Shown here in pieces: positions 9,426 to 20,785 of a stretch of DNA of 64,000 nt. A model generated the notes under the pieces. The model was not told the DNA's origin. It ran no database searches and worked only from the letters and a program-made list of their open reading frames with translations. The position numbers and the translations under genes were made by a program. Source of the DNA: Trichomonas vaginalis G3 (taxonomy: Eukaryota > Parabasalia > Trichomonadida > Trichomonadidae); contig NC_067206.1 of assembly GCF_026262505.1 (NCBI RefSeq), positions 18,993,319 to 19,057,318 of the forward strand, read 5' to 3'. Position 1 is the stretch's first letter. Every line of letters begins with the position of its first letter.

Positions 9426-10732
9426 CATCTACTTGTATGTAGATGTTTGGGAAATTGTCTTGTTAATCGATTTTCGAGATGACTTTCAAATGCTATAATC
9501 AAATGACAAACAAGTCTAAGATTTCTCGACAATACATCAAATCATGATGTTTGTAAGTGCGATGAGATTAGAGTTTTTGAAGGAATGACAAGAGAAGTAG
9601 GGAAGCTCGGCATTCGCCGAGCAAATTAAAAATTAACGTATGGATTAAATTTTAAGAGGAATTCAATTTTAATTACGGGTTGTTCAAATATTGATTAATA
9701 TAAATTTATTAATAAGAATAAACAATTTTTGTTTTGAATTTATTCAATTTATAGCTTTACATATAGTTTCAAAATTGTACAACTATGATTATTTCAACAA
9801 AAAATATCTTACTTTTTCACTTCACTTTCACCCTCACTTTTTCCGTAATTCAAATTTCAACATTATGTATTTTAATTCCTTATAGTATTTTTAACATAAT
9901 TAATCAAATAATAATTGGAAGTTCTGAACTCACTTTTTCCGTAATTCAAAATCAAAAATATGAATAATATATCTATTTATTATATACTAATGCTATTTTC
10001 AACTAGAAGTGAGGTACGGTAATCTTACGGATTCCCGGAACTCAATTTTACGGAAAAAGTGCAGTAAACTACTCAATTTACGGAAAAAGTGTCGTAAACT
10101 ATTGATGTGGCGGTAAAATCACATTAATTCACGGAAAGCTATATGCGAAAATTTGAAATTATACAAAATCGAGCGAAACACTTTTAAATAGGTTGTTCTC
10201 GTATTTAAAATACTATTCCCAAATTTATTGTCGTCAGAATATTTCCAAATTTTTGCCGATTTACAAAAAATGATTTACAAAGCATATTTTTTAATCTAAA
10301 AAATTCCTAAAAAAGGAATCGGTGTGCGGAAACCTCGGTAAATTACCACGGTTCCCGTTGGGACTGCCATACTCATTGCTATATGATAATCAGATTTTGA
10401 TTTTGGTTCCCATATTCAACATTTTTTTAAGAGCACCACGTTAAAATAAAAAAATTGTAAAAGTCGTATTTTTGATAATTGATAGATAAGTAATCAAATT
10501 ACTTTGAGATCTCAAGCAAATCTGCAATGTCGCAACGTGAACTGAAGATCGGATAATATTTTTCTTGATTTTTTTATATTTGAAATTTTCCTATGATAAA
10601 AGTCAAAAATATCTAATAAAAAATCAACAATTATCTTTTATTTTTAATAAGTAATTAACTAAAAATTATATCAAGCTTTAGAAATGGGTTTTAAAAATTT
10701 GGATTTTTTTTAAAAAATCACTTCATTTCCTT
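9426..10732. other. Noncoding region with repeated TTTTTCCGTAA motifs
   Basis: It holds a short GC hairpin at 9607-9624 (GCTCGGCATTCGCCGAGC). CTCACTTTTTCCGTAATTCA occurs twice directly (about 9833 and 9930) and as its complement TTTACGGAAAAAGTG twice (about 10050 and 10079). Clustered direct and inverse copies of one ~12-bp motif look like subterminal transposase-binding repeats of an unidentified element. No gene is supported. Confidence 0.45.
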
Positions 10733-12406
10733 TTGAATCACTTAATTAACTTCGACAAGTTTTCCCTACTTCAAAAATTTATTGTGGAGAAAAGATTAGA
10801 AGTAGAGGATGGGAAACACACAACATACAGAAGAATTAAAGATGCTTTCTTCGAAAAAAATACAGAATTAGGTTTTACTCAGTTTACAAAGATTTCAAAC
10901 AAAAATATAATAAAGGCTTTAGCAAGAGCTTCCATGGGCCTTGTTTGGGACCTTGGAATGAAAGGAGGAATCGATTCTTATTTAGTCGATCAGGATATTA
11001 GTAAATTGAAAGCAGAGATTCATCAATTACACGAAGAAGGCGAAATGCTCGATAGAATTGAAATTGCGTCTCTTGCTTTCAGTATAAAAGTTGCGAGATA
11101 TTCAGAAGCAGTACAGTTTCTCAATGCCATTGAATGTCCTTCTCTAATTGCATGAGCTGAATCATTCGAAGTTGAAGAACCAACACACCAATGGGTGAGT
11201 AACTTTTTGAAAACAAATAAGATTCCTTATATAAAAAGTGCGGGATATCAGCCCAGAAAGATATACTGCTTGTCCTCGCAATAAAGTTATAACCTACCAT
11301 CAATCAATTGCTCAGCTAATTGCACAACATCCACGTTCTCTTACTTTTAATATGGATGAATTTATGATTTCAGCATTAAAGGCTAAAAATGCTGCAATTC
11401 CTGATGCAGTGAAGCAAGCAATATCAAAAGGTTTGCCCGATCTGCCACACATTACGGCAATGTGTTGTTGCAGTTTAGACGGGGTTTCGGTACCCCCTCT
11501 TATCGTTCTCCCCGATCTAATATATCTTCCCCCTGAATTGGAGGAATTCTCAGATTCAGGAGAACTCTTCTTTGCGTCGAGCAGCAAAGGTTGGATCACT
11601 CGCAAAATCTTCCTTATTTTGATGATCCATTTTTGTTTGTTTGAAAGTTGATTAAGATCTAATCTTCATTACAGCCTTCGCTATAGAAGTATTTTCCTCC
11701 TTGTTGACGGCCACTTATCACGTGAATGCTCAATTGCATTAAGACTTTTGAAAAACTTCAATGTGAGGTTCTATGTTTTCCCGTCACACTGTACACATGT
11801 CTATCAGCCGTTCGATGTTGGACTCGCTGGTGTATTGAGAAGGAAATTCACTAAGTATTATCGTGATAACTTGATTGACATAGAAGAAACTGTCATAAGA
11901 CGAAATGGTGGAAGTGAGGTGAAGTCAAAAACTGACACATATTTGGCCGGCTAAATTCCCTTTTAGTTTACATGTCAAAATTACAATAAATTAATTATTT
12001 TGCTTAGCAATTAGCTATGTATTAAAACTAAAATTATTACTATTCAATTCTTTACATTCAAATATTAAACAATTCAAATTTAATAACAAAGATATTACAA
12101 TAAATAAAAAAATGATTAAAAATGTCCCTGAAAATTTTCTGAAAGCTATCTCGTGTTTAGGTCTCAATTTTTTTAGAAATAGAAAAAGATTGGATTTAAC
12201 TTTCAAACATTATATATAGTTTTGTATATGGAAGCCTTTAAATACAAGTTAATGATATGGAGTTGTATTGCGAGGAAGAGGGAATCAAAGAAATTGACGA
12301 AGTTCCAGAATTTTATTCAACAATTCTTAATCAATTAACAAAAACTATACCGAAACTTATCTTACCATCCAAATCAAATCACATTACATACGGAATAAAC
12401 ATTTAA
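10733..12406 (+). pseudogene. pogo/Tigger-like (DDE_1) transposase, broken
   Basis: Pieces in several frames read in order as one transposase. A helical DNA-binding region runs to 11155. A CENP-B-like segment near 11165-11235 reads HQWVSNFLKTNKIPYI. The DDE_1 core has TFNMDEFMIS (first D) near 11340 and SLDGVSVPPLIVLP near 11475. LLVDGHLSREC (second D) follows near 11700, and FPSHCTHVYQPFDVGLAGVL (third D) near 11780-11840. A C-terminal ATG frame, 12257-12406, ends at TAA. This is the pogo branch of Tc1/mariner, a cut-and-paste enzyme acting in the nucleus. At least four frameshifts or stops separate the pieces, so it is dead. Part of the 3' end recurs in inverse downstream. Terminal repeats were not identified. 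Confidence 0.7.
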
Positions 12407-12757
12407 TCTTTTACCATTAAAATTATATTTATACGTTATTTGATTTTTTTACGTCTAAGTTGAATAGGATAATAGCCGAAGATATAAAGTAACTATAGTT
12501 TACAAGCTAAGGAACAAATCAGCATTGAAACTAAAAAATGCTGAAATATTATAATAAATTGAAGAAATACTGTGATAGAATACCTAGTTATACTAGATAC
12601 TATTATAATATGAATTCATTTGTATTGAATATCGATAATAAAAAATCGATGAAATATTAAAATGAGAATAAATTAATAATGAGATTATAAATTAGAATTA
12701 TTTCTCTTTTATTTAAAATAAAAACTTAGTTCTATTTAAATTCGATAAAGAAGTACG

Positions 12758-13186
12758 AAAAAGTTGTATTATACGTATGATGTTGCCCGATGTTTGGTAA
12801 CACTATTGTAGAATATAAGCATATATGATAGAAAAGCATATATGATAGAAAAGCAATATGCTTAATATCGAGTAATTCTAATTTTTTACGAAATTATTCA
12901 AATACGTTATTTTTTAAAATAAAAAGATAAGCATACCATTATGCAGTAGTTTGCGCACATATACTATGCTGATGAAAGTTGGTCTCTAATTCGAAACTTG
13001 AGTCTGTCAAATTGACGTTCAAGTATTAAAAAGTTGTATTATACGTATGATGTTGCCCGATGTTTGGTAACACTATTGTAGAATATAAGCATATATGATA
13101 GAAAAGCATATATGATAGAAAAGCAATATGCTTAATATCGAGTAATTCTAATTTTTTACGAAATTATTCAAATACGTTATTTTTTA
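12758..13186. repeat. Two 159-bp direct repeats
   Basis: 12758-12916 and 13028-13186 are essentially identical with an offset of exactly 270 bp. Each unit contains its own small duplication (GCATATATGATAGAAAA twice). They lie at the centre of the inverted repeat. No coding potential. Confidence 0.8.
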
Positions 13187-13337
13187 GTTTCAATGCTGAT
13201 TTGTTCCTTAGCTTGTAAACTATAGTTACTTTATAGCTTCGGCTATTATCCTATTCAACTTAGACGTAAAAAAATCAAATAACGTATAAATATAATTTTA
13301 ATGGTAAAAGATTAAATGTTTATTCCGTATTTAATGT

Positions 13338-14284
13338 TGTTGCATGCTAAGATCAGTCATAATGTAAACCTCTCAATTTTATTGTCGTGGGAAGTATCTC
13401 AATTCCTTCAAAAAAATTGAAAAACTATTTAATTTTAAAAATATAATACTTTTAATTAGTTAATTAATTGGAGATATTTTTAAAAAATCACTTTTGATAA
13501 TACTTTTGAGAACTTTAATTAAAAAAATATATTCAAAAATATCCAGGATATCAAGAGGGAATTGTTCCTTATGAGGTATATAGTTATGATGTATACCTCA
13601 TAAGGAACAATTCCCTCCTTAAAACGAGAAAACTTGTTCGAAATTGTTTATCATTTCGAACAAGTTTTCTCGTTTTTAATAAGAAACTAAAGGCTATGAG
13701 GCACTGATTATATATTAGTGCCTCACAGCCTTTAGTTTCTAATAGATAGCTGGGAAACTTTCTCCAAATGATAAGTTATTCAGAGAAAGTTTCCCAGCTA
13801 TCAAGAGGGAATTGTTCCTTATGAGGTATATAGTTATAATGTATACCTCATAAGGAACAATTCCCTCCTTGAAATCGTAGGCATTTTTATACTTATTACT
13901 CCACCATTCAAAATCATATTCCTCTGAAAAGTTATTTTATTAAAAATTTAGAATTTTAATAAATATAGAGTTTGAATTTCATACAATACCTATATATTTT
14001 CAATAATGGAATTTGAAAACCATTCTCAAAAGTTCTCAGAAAACCTTTTTTTCATTAATTTTAAGAAATCTGAGTATTAAATTAAGTGATAAATTCGTTT
14101 GACACTACTTTAATTTTTAAATTCAAAAAATTATATGTGCTTCTTAAAATGACTCAAAAAATTTTATTATAAAATAATATATAATATTAAAAATCCCACA
14201 ACATTTTTTACTTTACATAATCGTACTTCCTCGACGATTAATTTCCACTCAATTTCTATCGTTGACCGAACTTAGCATGCAACA
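13338..14284. mobile_element. Element J: small hairpin-array transposon, 4-bp duplication
   Basis: 947 bp with terminal inverted repeats starting TGTTGCATGCTAAG (left) and ending CTTAGCATGCAACA (right), flanked by ATGT at 13334-13337 and 14285-14288. The undisturbed sequence in the opposite arm of the surrounding inverted repeat reads TAATGTGATTTG across this point, so the empty site is visible. There is no gene. The centre (about 13552-13870) is an array of five perfect or near-perfect hairpins. A nonautonomous DNA transposon. Confidence 0.75.
13552..13870. repeat. Array of five hairpins inside element J
   Basis: Consecutive stem-loops of 50-68 bp with almost no spacer. Stems begin GAGGGAATTGTTCCTTATGA, AAAACGAGAAAACTTGTTCG, GAAACTAAAGGCTATGAGGC and TAGCTGGGAAACTTTCTC, and the first stem is then repeated almost identically (13552-13620 versus 13801-13869). 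Loops are only 5-12 nt. The same class of hairpin fills elements A, B, F, G and H. Confidence 0.85.
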
Positions 14285-14288
14285 ATGT

Positions 14289-14857
14289 GATTTGATTTGG
14301 ATGGTAAGATAAGTTTCGGTATAGTTTTTGTTAATTGATTAAGAATTGTTGAATAAAATTCTGGAACTTCGTCAATTTCTTTGATTCCTTCTTGAAGCGT
14401 TGAAATTTCTTATTGACTCTCTTTTTATAACTTTTGAAAGAAACCGTAAAAATTGTGAAACATGCTTTTTAATAAAAAACAATTTTGATGAAAACCATAA
14501 ATTAATTTAAAATTGAAATAATTTTTTGAAATCTATGATATTGAATAAAAAAATTTATAGTGTAGATATTGATATAGATATAGATGTTAATTTTAATATG
14601 ATATTTGATAAAATTTTTTTATCAAAACATACTGATAATAGGTTGACATGTAATATGATATTTTGCCTTGTAAATATATTTGGTCGGCAAAATAACCTAA
14701 TTACTCTTATTTTGAGTTCACTTCCACCATTTCGTCTTATGATAATATTGAATTTTTGGAACTTTTGATAGAGCACGTTTTTAAATATTAATTAAAGTAA
14801 ATGTATATTTTGTAAAGATTCTTTTTAATAAAAAAATAAAATTTTGAAGAAGAACAC
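14289..14857. other. AT-rich noncoding spacer
   Basis: Apart from the inverse copy of the pogo 3' end (to about 14400), this is AT-rich DNA with a short ATAGATAT-rich stretch near 14565. No gene is supported. Confidence 0.5.
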
Positions 14858-15923
14858 AAAATCTTCTGAAAAATAATATCACATAAACTCATATTATTTT
14901 CTAATATATAACTATTTTATATAAAAATCAAATTCAATGATCTTAAAAGCGAAGGATAAACCTCAAAATTTACGAATATAATGAGTGGTAATATAATGCT
15001 TATCTATCATAAAACCATATGAAATATCAATTTTTGCTTTACGCCTAATTTTTGACGACAATTAGCAAAAAATGTTAAATGTTAACACTCAGTCCATTTG
15101 AATATGAAAAATAAAATTGACTTTGATTAAATGTTTTTATTTATCATGCAATTCTTCTTGCGACCAAAGATTTGAATAAAATTTCAAAAAATAAGATAGC
15201 TTAAAAATAATATACGGTAGTGTTTACTAATAGATGAATAGTATATAAATTCTATTAAAATGGATTTGATCCAAAAAATATATAAAATTTGATCATAAAT
15301 AAAATCGTTTTAAATTACTTCTTCATTTAAATTATAACAATTATTTTTGGTTTTATATTTTTTTGGATCAAATCCATTTTAATAGAATTTATATACTATT
15401 CATCTATTAGTAAACACTACCGTATATTATTTTTTAAGCTATCTTATTTTTTGAAATTTTATTCAAATCTTTGGTCGCAAGAAGAATTGCATGATAAATA
15501 AAACATTTAATCAAAGTCAATTTTATTTTTCATATTCAAATGGACTGAGTGTTAACATTTAACATTTTTTGCTAATTGTCGTCAAAAATTAGGCGTAAAG
15601 CAAAAATTGATATTTCATATGGTTTTATGATAGATAAGCATTATATTCCCACTCATTATATTCGTAAATTTTGAGGTTTATCCTTCGCTTTTAAGATCAT
15701 TGAATTTGATTTTTATATAAAATAGTTATATATTAGAAAATAATATGAGTTTATGTGATATTATTTTTCAGAAGATTTCATTCTATATGCCTATGAAAAG
15801 TACTCTCAAAACTAACTTTTCCTAATTATGCTTAGTATTATTTCATTTTTCTCATTCAATTTAGAATTTACAAATGTCAAAAAATTGAGAGCTGTTACTT
15901 TTGATGAATTTCTGTTTATTACA
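14858..15923. mobile_element. Foldback element FB1 (left end lost)
   Basis: A long palindrome: 14858 to about 15280 is repeated in inverse at about 15360-15780, around an ~80-bp centre. The intact right end reads ...GATGAATTTCTGTTTATTACA, the inverse of a TGTAATAAACAG terminus. The left terminus is missing, as shown by comparison with FB2 (39040-41610), which has both ends. There is no gene. About 90 nt of the right arm has no partner because of the left truncation. Confidence 0.75.
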
Positions 15924-16032
15924 GTAATAGTGTAATATGGATTGTTATATACGAAAACGATAAAAACAGTTTGACAGAAAAGTGACAACTTTACGTGTCA
16001 AAAATAGAAAAAGTGATATTTTATTCGTAATA

Positions 16033-16863
16033 TTAAAATGAATCATCATAATCTTCTTCATAAGGGTCTTCATAATCTTCTTGATATTCTTCTTCATAAT
16101 TTACTTCGTATTCTTCTTCTTCATTACTATCTTCTTCTATTTCAACCGGATTCGCCTTATTTTCTTCTTCTTCAACTTCCTCGCCTTCTTTTTCCCATTC
16201 ATCTTCTTCGATTCCTTGGATCTCTGGCATCTCATTGGCCATAAGTGAACCTGGAAGAAAATCTTGAGAGACTCCATCCACAATCCATTTTGCCGGCATT
16301 CCCCTCTTCCAAATTGGAAGTTTCTTCCACATTTCAGATGGGCTATAGTGAATTTGTTTTCCATTCACATAATGAGTTGGTAATGCTAGATGAGGTTTAG
16401 CATTATAGTACTCAACCCATTGTTGAATCTTTGCCCATGACAACTCTCTGCTCTCTATGTTAGGCCACAAGCGCTCGATTTTCCCATTTTGGTATGGGCA
16501 ATGGGGGACAATATATACATTATTGATCCCCCGAACCCTCATAGCCTTTACGAACTCGCCTTTATTCTCGCCGCCATTATCGGACCAAATTGTATGTGGT
16601 GGTCCATAACGGGCTATTGCTCTCTTAATTACTTTCACTGTTTGGCTAGCATGTTTTGACGAAAGATGCTGCCATTCTATGATGAGCCTTGTGCAGTCAT
16701 CAATCACAGCATAAAGAATCTGACTTCTCTTTTTGCCAAGAAAGTGGATATCAACGTGCCATATTTGGTTAGGAAAGGCAGCTAAGTATCTTGTCTTTCC
16801 TTTTGGCCGATAGGGTCCCCTTGGACGTGCCAAGCCCAGCTCTCTAAAAGCTCTTTCTACCAT
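16033..16863 (-). CDS. Element I ORF B: rve-fold DDE transposase
   Basis: 276 residues. The core shows [12 protein letters not shown] (D38), TIWSDNGGENKGEF (D95) and CPYQNGKIERLW (E130), a D,D34E triad of the retroviral-integrase/IS3 type. A VNGKQIHYSPSEM segment and a very acidic tail (runs of E/D and Y) follow. The ATG overlaps the stop of ORF A in the heptamer ATGGTAG, the same in three copies. The catalytic domain should cut and join element ends; DNA recognition is probably in ORF A. This copy is uninterrupted although ORF A upstream is split by two insertions. Confidence 0.75.
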   Translation of the reverse strand: MVERAFRELGLARPRGPYRPKGKTRYLAAFPNQIWHVDIHFLGKKRSQILYAVIDDCTRLIIEWQHLSSKHASQTVKVIKRAIARYGPPHTIWSDNGGENKGEFVKAMRVRGINNVYIVPHCPYQNGKIERLWPNIESRELSWAKIQQWVEYYNAKPHLALPTHYVNGKQIHYSPSEMWKKLPIWKRGMPAKWIVDGVSQDFLPGSLMANEMPEIQGIEEDEWEKEGEEVEEEENKANPVEIEEDSNEEEEYEVNYEEEYQEDYEDPYEEDYDDSF

Positions 16864-16903
16864 ATGTCTTGAGGGGGATGTGGAAGAGGGTTTGTAAGAT
16901 ATT

Positions 16904-17645
16904 TGTATTGCACGAAAACTCGGTTGACTTCACTTATCATGAAAACATTTTTTTCGCAATATTTCATATTTATTTATGCATTTTGAATTATGTTAAATAC
17001 AATTATTTTAGTTAAATATGTAGGCATGTATATTTTTTGGTATTCGAGTGAATATAATTTCGATTTGACTACTTATAATCGATTAAATATAATTGTATTT
17101 GGTTCGGTTAAAATATTTTCATTTGATATAGTATAAGTTACTGAATGTATTCTGCAATATATTAGTACATATATCTAACTGTATAATGAGTTTATCTGCC
17201 TTTTATATTTAAAATATTACTTAAATGTCATTGGTTTCAAAAATTAGAAGATGTTTTTGATAAAAGAAAAATAATTTATATAATTATATATTGTTTGATT
17301 AAAATTGTGTAGATACAATATCAGCGATTGATCAAATTGTTGACTTGAACGTCACAACTTATTAGAAAGCATATTTTAGTCCAAGATTCAAATATGTATA
17401 ATCAGATGTTATTTAATTAGTGCATAAAACAAAATATCTAACTTAATTCATCTAATTAAACATGGATTATATTTTGTGATATTCAAGGGCTATATCATAA
17501 ACATTACCAGATGAAGAAAGACAAAGTTATATTGTAATGTAGCTTATAATTAATCATTTCTTAAATTTGTTCTCTCTATTATTTTTTTCATGGTTTTTAT
17601 ATAATGGTATGATAAGTGAAGTCAACCGAGTTTTCGTGCAATACA
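16904..17645. mobile_element. Element D: 742-bp MITE with 16-bp target duplication
   Basis: Perfect terminal inverted repeats of about 37 bp (starting TGTATTGCACGAAAACTCGG) enclose AT-rich noncoding DNA. It is flanked by GGGTTTGTAAGATATT at 16888-16903 and 17646-17661, 16 bp each. The empty site is present in copy 4 of element I near 38500 (GGGTTTGTAAGATATT once, followed by TAATG). Inserted into ORF A of element I copy 1. The transposase is unknown; ends of TG...CA type and duplication length match element A/B. Confidence 0.9.
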
Positions 17646-17909
17646 GGGTTTGTAAGATATTTAATGTTCCTCAGCTCAGATGGAAATGATAATGGAGACT
17701 CTTGAATCATAAGTCTGGAAGGAATTGTGGAAGAAATTTGATTGAGGGGCTTAAAACGTTCAATAGCGGAGAACCATGCTTGGGTAGGCGTTGGCTGTGG
17801 AACAATACCCGTCTTCATGTCTAAAAATGTTGTAAACAAAAACGATAAAAACAGTTTGACAGAAAAGTGACACTTTACATGGCAAAAAATAGAGCCTTAC
17901 TTTTGAGAT

Positions 17910-18962
17910 TGTTGTGCATGAAAAATAGCATGACTTCACTTTTGACAAAAAGTGACACTATTTATGATGGTTTTGTCATTTATTTGTCAGATTTATAAAT
18001 GGATAATAATGCTGTAAATCAGATATTAATTAAAAATATTTAAGATTTATGTTCGAATTGAAAAGCAAAATGATATTTTTTTAATTGAAAAACGTTAATA
18101 TCTGATATTTTGAAGTTTTTAATATTTGTTAGTATCTTAAATTATTGAATGCATACGTTTTTTATGTTCTCAATTTTAAAAAAATTGTGAAGAATTTAGT
18201 TTTTTGGAGATGGGTGTTTAATATTTGTGAGTGAGAATGCAAGCAGGAGTTTGGTACTTTAAGGTTAGGTTGAGATAGATTTCCCATTATATTATCTGTG
18301 AATATATTGTTTGAAAATTCAAGATATAAAAATATATTATCAAAAAATTTTATATTTTTAAATACAATAGGGTGGAAATATAGTACAATGAGATAGCAAT
18401 GATATAGTTTATAATGGGAGGTAATCTGAAGATAAGTAGCAAATTTTATGCGATTTTGATTGGGAGTTGGAGGGTGTGAGTACTATAGCATGTAATAGTA
18501 TCTCACACCCTCCAATTCTTCCTATGGCGCCGAAAAATTTTTGGTGAAATGCGACGACATTTCACCAAAAATTTTCGGCGCCATATAGAGAACTATAGTC
18601 TGCGAGGTACTGATTCTATCTATGTACCTCGCAGACCATAGTTCTCAGCCAAAATGGCTAATAATTTGAGAGTCTATATGATAATGTAAAAGTTAAAACA
18701 TTCAAGTATTTAAGTATTTCTTTAAAATATTAAGTTTTTTATTTTTCCAATAAAATTCTAATATCAAATATTTTTATTTAACGATTAATTTTATTTATAT
18801 TTTTATAGTTTTTTTAAGAAAAAATATTGTTAGGGTTTTATGGATTTTCAATTAATATACAAGATAATTCATGAATGTATATATTTCCAAGTTTTTAAGG
18901 ATGCAACACTTTACATTTGTAAACTGTCAAAAATGAAGTCACGCTATTTTTCATGCATTACA
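17910..18962. mobile_element. Element B: deletion derivative of element A, 16-bp duplication
   Basis: 1053 bp, ends TGTTGTGCATGAAAAATAGC and (inverse) TGTAATGCATGAAAAATAGC. Its two flanks match, in inverse, the outer parts of element A (44.6-45.14 kb and 41.98-42.3 kb), but the transposase, the tandem repeats and one of the two hairpin triplets are missing. Target duplication GCCTTACTTTTGAGAT at 17894-17909 and 18963-18978. The empty site is in H2 at about 32515-32530. It contains three hairpins (18469-18655). Confidence 0.9.
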
Positions 18963-18978
18963 GCCTTACTTTTGAGAT

Positions 18979-19735
18979 ACTTGAGATTGAAACTGAATCT
19001 TATGAGGCGGTGATCTTGAATCACTACATCATAAGGTTCAGTTTCATATAAAATTTGTTATTCTTTTGGAATTATTTCTTATAAGATTTTACATCTTTTA
19101 GCGGGGAATGTTTGTTATCATGTATATATTATAAATATTTACACGATAACGAACATTCCTCACTAAATTACTGAGAAACTTTGAGAAAATGTCGAACAAT
19201 TTCCTCAAAGTTTCTCAGATTTATATAGATAACTAGAGTCCCCTAGGCACTGATTCTGGTTCAGTACCTAGGAGGCTCTAGTTCTCTAACGAACTGATAA
19301 AATGTTTTTAAATTTTTGGATATTGCTACCTGTGAAGCACTGACTTCAAATCAGTACCTCACAGGTAGCAATTACATTGAAATATGGGAGAAACTTTGTC
19401 CGAATGTTAAACTATTCGGACAAAGTTTCTCCCATTTGTAGTGGAGATGGAAGGCTTTGAGGTATATTATATTAATATATACCCCAAAGCCTTCCATCTC
19501 CACTTGAAAGTGTCCAAACTTTGGGTTAATACTTTGCAATTAATCCAAAGTTTGGACACTTTCTAGAAGGAATTGGAGGCTATGAGATACTGATGAAATG
19601 TCAGTAACTCATGGCCTCCAATTCCTTCCTAAAACTGATCAAAGTGGACCTTACATGCATTTAAAATTTGACATATAAAGTCCACTTTTTGTCAGCGGGG
19701 ATTTGACTCCGTCAAATCCCTTTTTCGTTTACGAG
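18979..19735. repeat. Hairpin array of H1 (about eleven units)
   Basis: Stem-loops follow one another with few spacer bases. Stems begin GAAACTGAATCTTATGAGG, GGGGAATGTTTGTTATC, CTGAGAAACTTTGAG, AACTAGAGTCCCCTAGG, TTGCTACCTGTGAAG, TGGGAGAAACTTTGTCCGAA, AGTGGAGATGGAAGG, GTGTCCAAACTTTGGGTTAA, GAAGGAATTGGAGGC, AAGTGGACCTTACATG and GGGGATTTGAC. Loops are often CTGAT..ATCAG or TATA-like. Corresponding stems in H2 differ by paired changes in both arms. Confidence 0.85.
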
Positions 19736-20785
19736 AAAAATGCCTCAAAATGAGATTTGGCATATTCGATATCTTTATTTATTTGGTTATAGGCGGAGAT
19801 TATTCCAAGATGGCCATGCTGCTCAATTAGGTTTCTAATAGTTACCTTAAGATCTTTTGGTACATTAACTTTGGGTCTCCCGCGCTTAAAGGGAATAGAC
19901 ACAGATGGGTGAGGCTGAGGCTGAGTATTGGCAGAGAGCTGTTGTTGTGGGGGAGTGTTGGCAGAGAGCTGGCGCTGAAGAGGGGTGTTGTCAGAGAGCT
20001 GTCGTTGTGGGGGAGTGTTGGCAGAGAGTTGTTGCTGTGCCGAGGTGTTGGCAAAGAGTTGGCGTTGAAGATGAGTGTTGGCAGAGAGTTGTTGCTGTGG
20101 AAGAGAGTTGGCCGAGAGCTGGAGTTGTGTCTGGGTGTTGGCAGAGAGTTGTTGCTGTGGAAGAGAGTTGGCCGAGAGCTGGAGTTGTGTCTGGGTGTTG
20201 GCAGAGAGTTGTTGCTGTGGAAGAGTGCTGGCAGAGAGTTGTGGCTGTGGGGGAGTGTTGGTAGTGCTGGCTGATGAAAGCTGGCGTTGTAGAGGAGTGC
20301 TGGCTGATGAGGGTTCTTCCTGTATACGAGAGTCGTTTGAACTTTGTAATATCAAATAATCGGTAAGGAGAGTGTCATCTCTGTGTTTCAAAATGGATGA
20401 ACACTCGTAGAGTCGATTATTATATTTAATGTAGAAAGTAGTAAACTCTTGAAGTTTGTATGTATGATGTAAGTACTCTTCAATAGTAATTAGTCTATTA
20501 CATAAGAGAGTTTTGTAAAATGTTATCTTGTTAATTGATGAACGAATAGTGTTGTTGACTAATGGAACATTTGTGAGAACAATGGCTAACGGTGTGCGCC
20601 TTTGAATCTGTGCTAGAGCTGTTTCAAGCCAAGCTGAATCAACTAAGGTGTACAAATTCATTTTAAACAAATTTGAAATGAAATAATTTGTGAGAATTTG
20701 AGAATAATTTAATTATTTGAGAAGTCTATATTGAAAAAATATTCTTAACAAAATTAATTTAAATGGTTCAGAAAATAAAAAATTA

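Larger units (their letters stand above)
12257..14400. repeat. Interrupted inverted repeat of pogo 3' region
   Basis: The left arm, 12257-12534, recurs in inverse as 13187-13331 plus 14285-14400; the break between those two right-arm pieces is element J. The arm includes the last codons of the pogo transposase and its 3' flank. Between the arms sit two direct repeats (12758-13186). A further 25-bp inverse match (TCATAAGACGAAATGGTGGA...) links 11892-11916 to 14718-14742, so the inverted duplication may be larger and eroded. Confidence 0.65.
17828..19736. mobile_element. Element H1: hairpin-array transposon, carries element B
   Basis: Ends TGTTGTAAACAAAAACG... and ...CTTTTTCGTTTACGAGA, flanked by AAAA (or AAAATG) on both sides. 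The empty site is in element I copy 4 near 38672 (TCCAAAAATGCCTC). Without the nested element B and its duplication it is about 840 bp. The interior (18979-19735) is a continuous series of about eleven hairpins. No gene. A shorter sister of H2 (32448-33550), where two more hairpins are present. Confidence 0.85.
16857..20661 (-). pseudogene. Element I ORF A, split by elements D and H1
   Basis: It reads from ATG at 20661 (MNLYTLVDSAWLETALAQIQ) to 19737, then 17827-17646, then 16887 to the stop at 16857. The order is an N-terminal helical part, a Q/S/P-rich tandem repeat of about a dozen ~10-residue units (PQQQLSANT type), a KRGRPKVNVPKDLKV basic/HTH region, and a C-terminal linker ending PPQDIW. 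The first piece stops at H1 (19736) and the second at D (17645). Without the insertions the frame matches copy 2. Predicted DNA-binding partner of ORF B. Confidence 0.7.
15943..20785 (-). mobile_element. Element I, copy 1 (two-ORF integrase-like DNA transposon)
   Basis: The right-hand (3') end of the gene set is marked by TGTTATATACGAAAACGATA at 15943, identical to the start of copy 3 at 32145. The element reads on the minus strand: ORF A (N-terminal HTH and Q-rich repeats) then ORF B (DDE core). Elements D and H1 (itself carrying B) have inserted into ORF A. Similarity to copy 2 upstream of ORF A ends near 20785, so the other terminus is lost or undefined. There is no reverse transcriptase or capsid gene, so I read this as an IS3/IS481-like DNA transposon and not a retroelement. 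Confidence 0.7.

Noticed and set aside
19905-20359. Plus-strand frames rich in Glu-Cys-Trp-Gln-Arg repeats
   Set aside because: Antisense shadows of the Q-rich repeat of element I ORF A on the minus strand.
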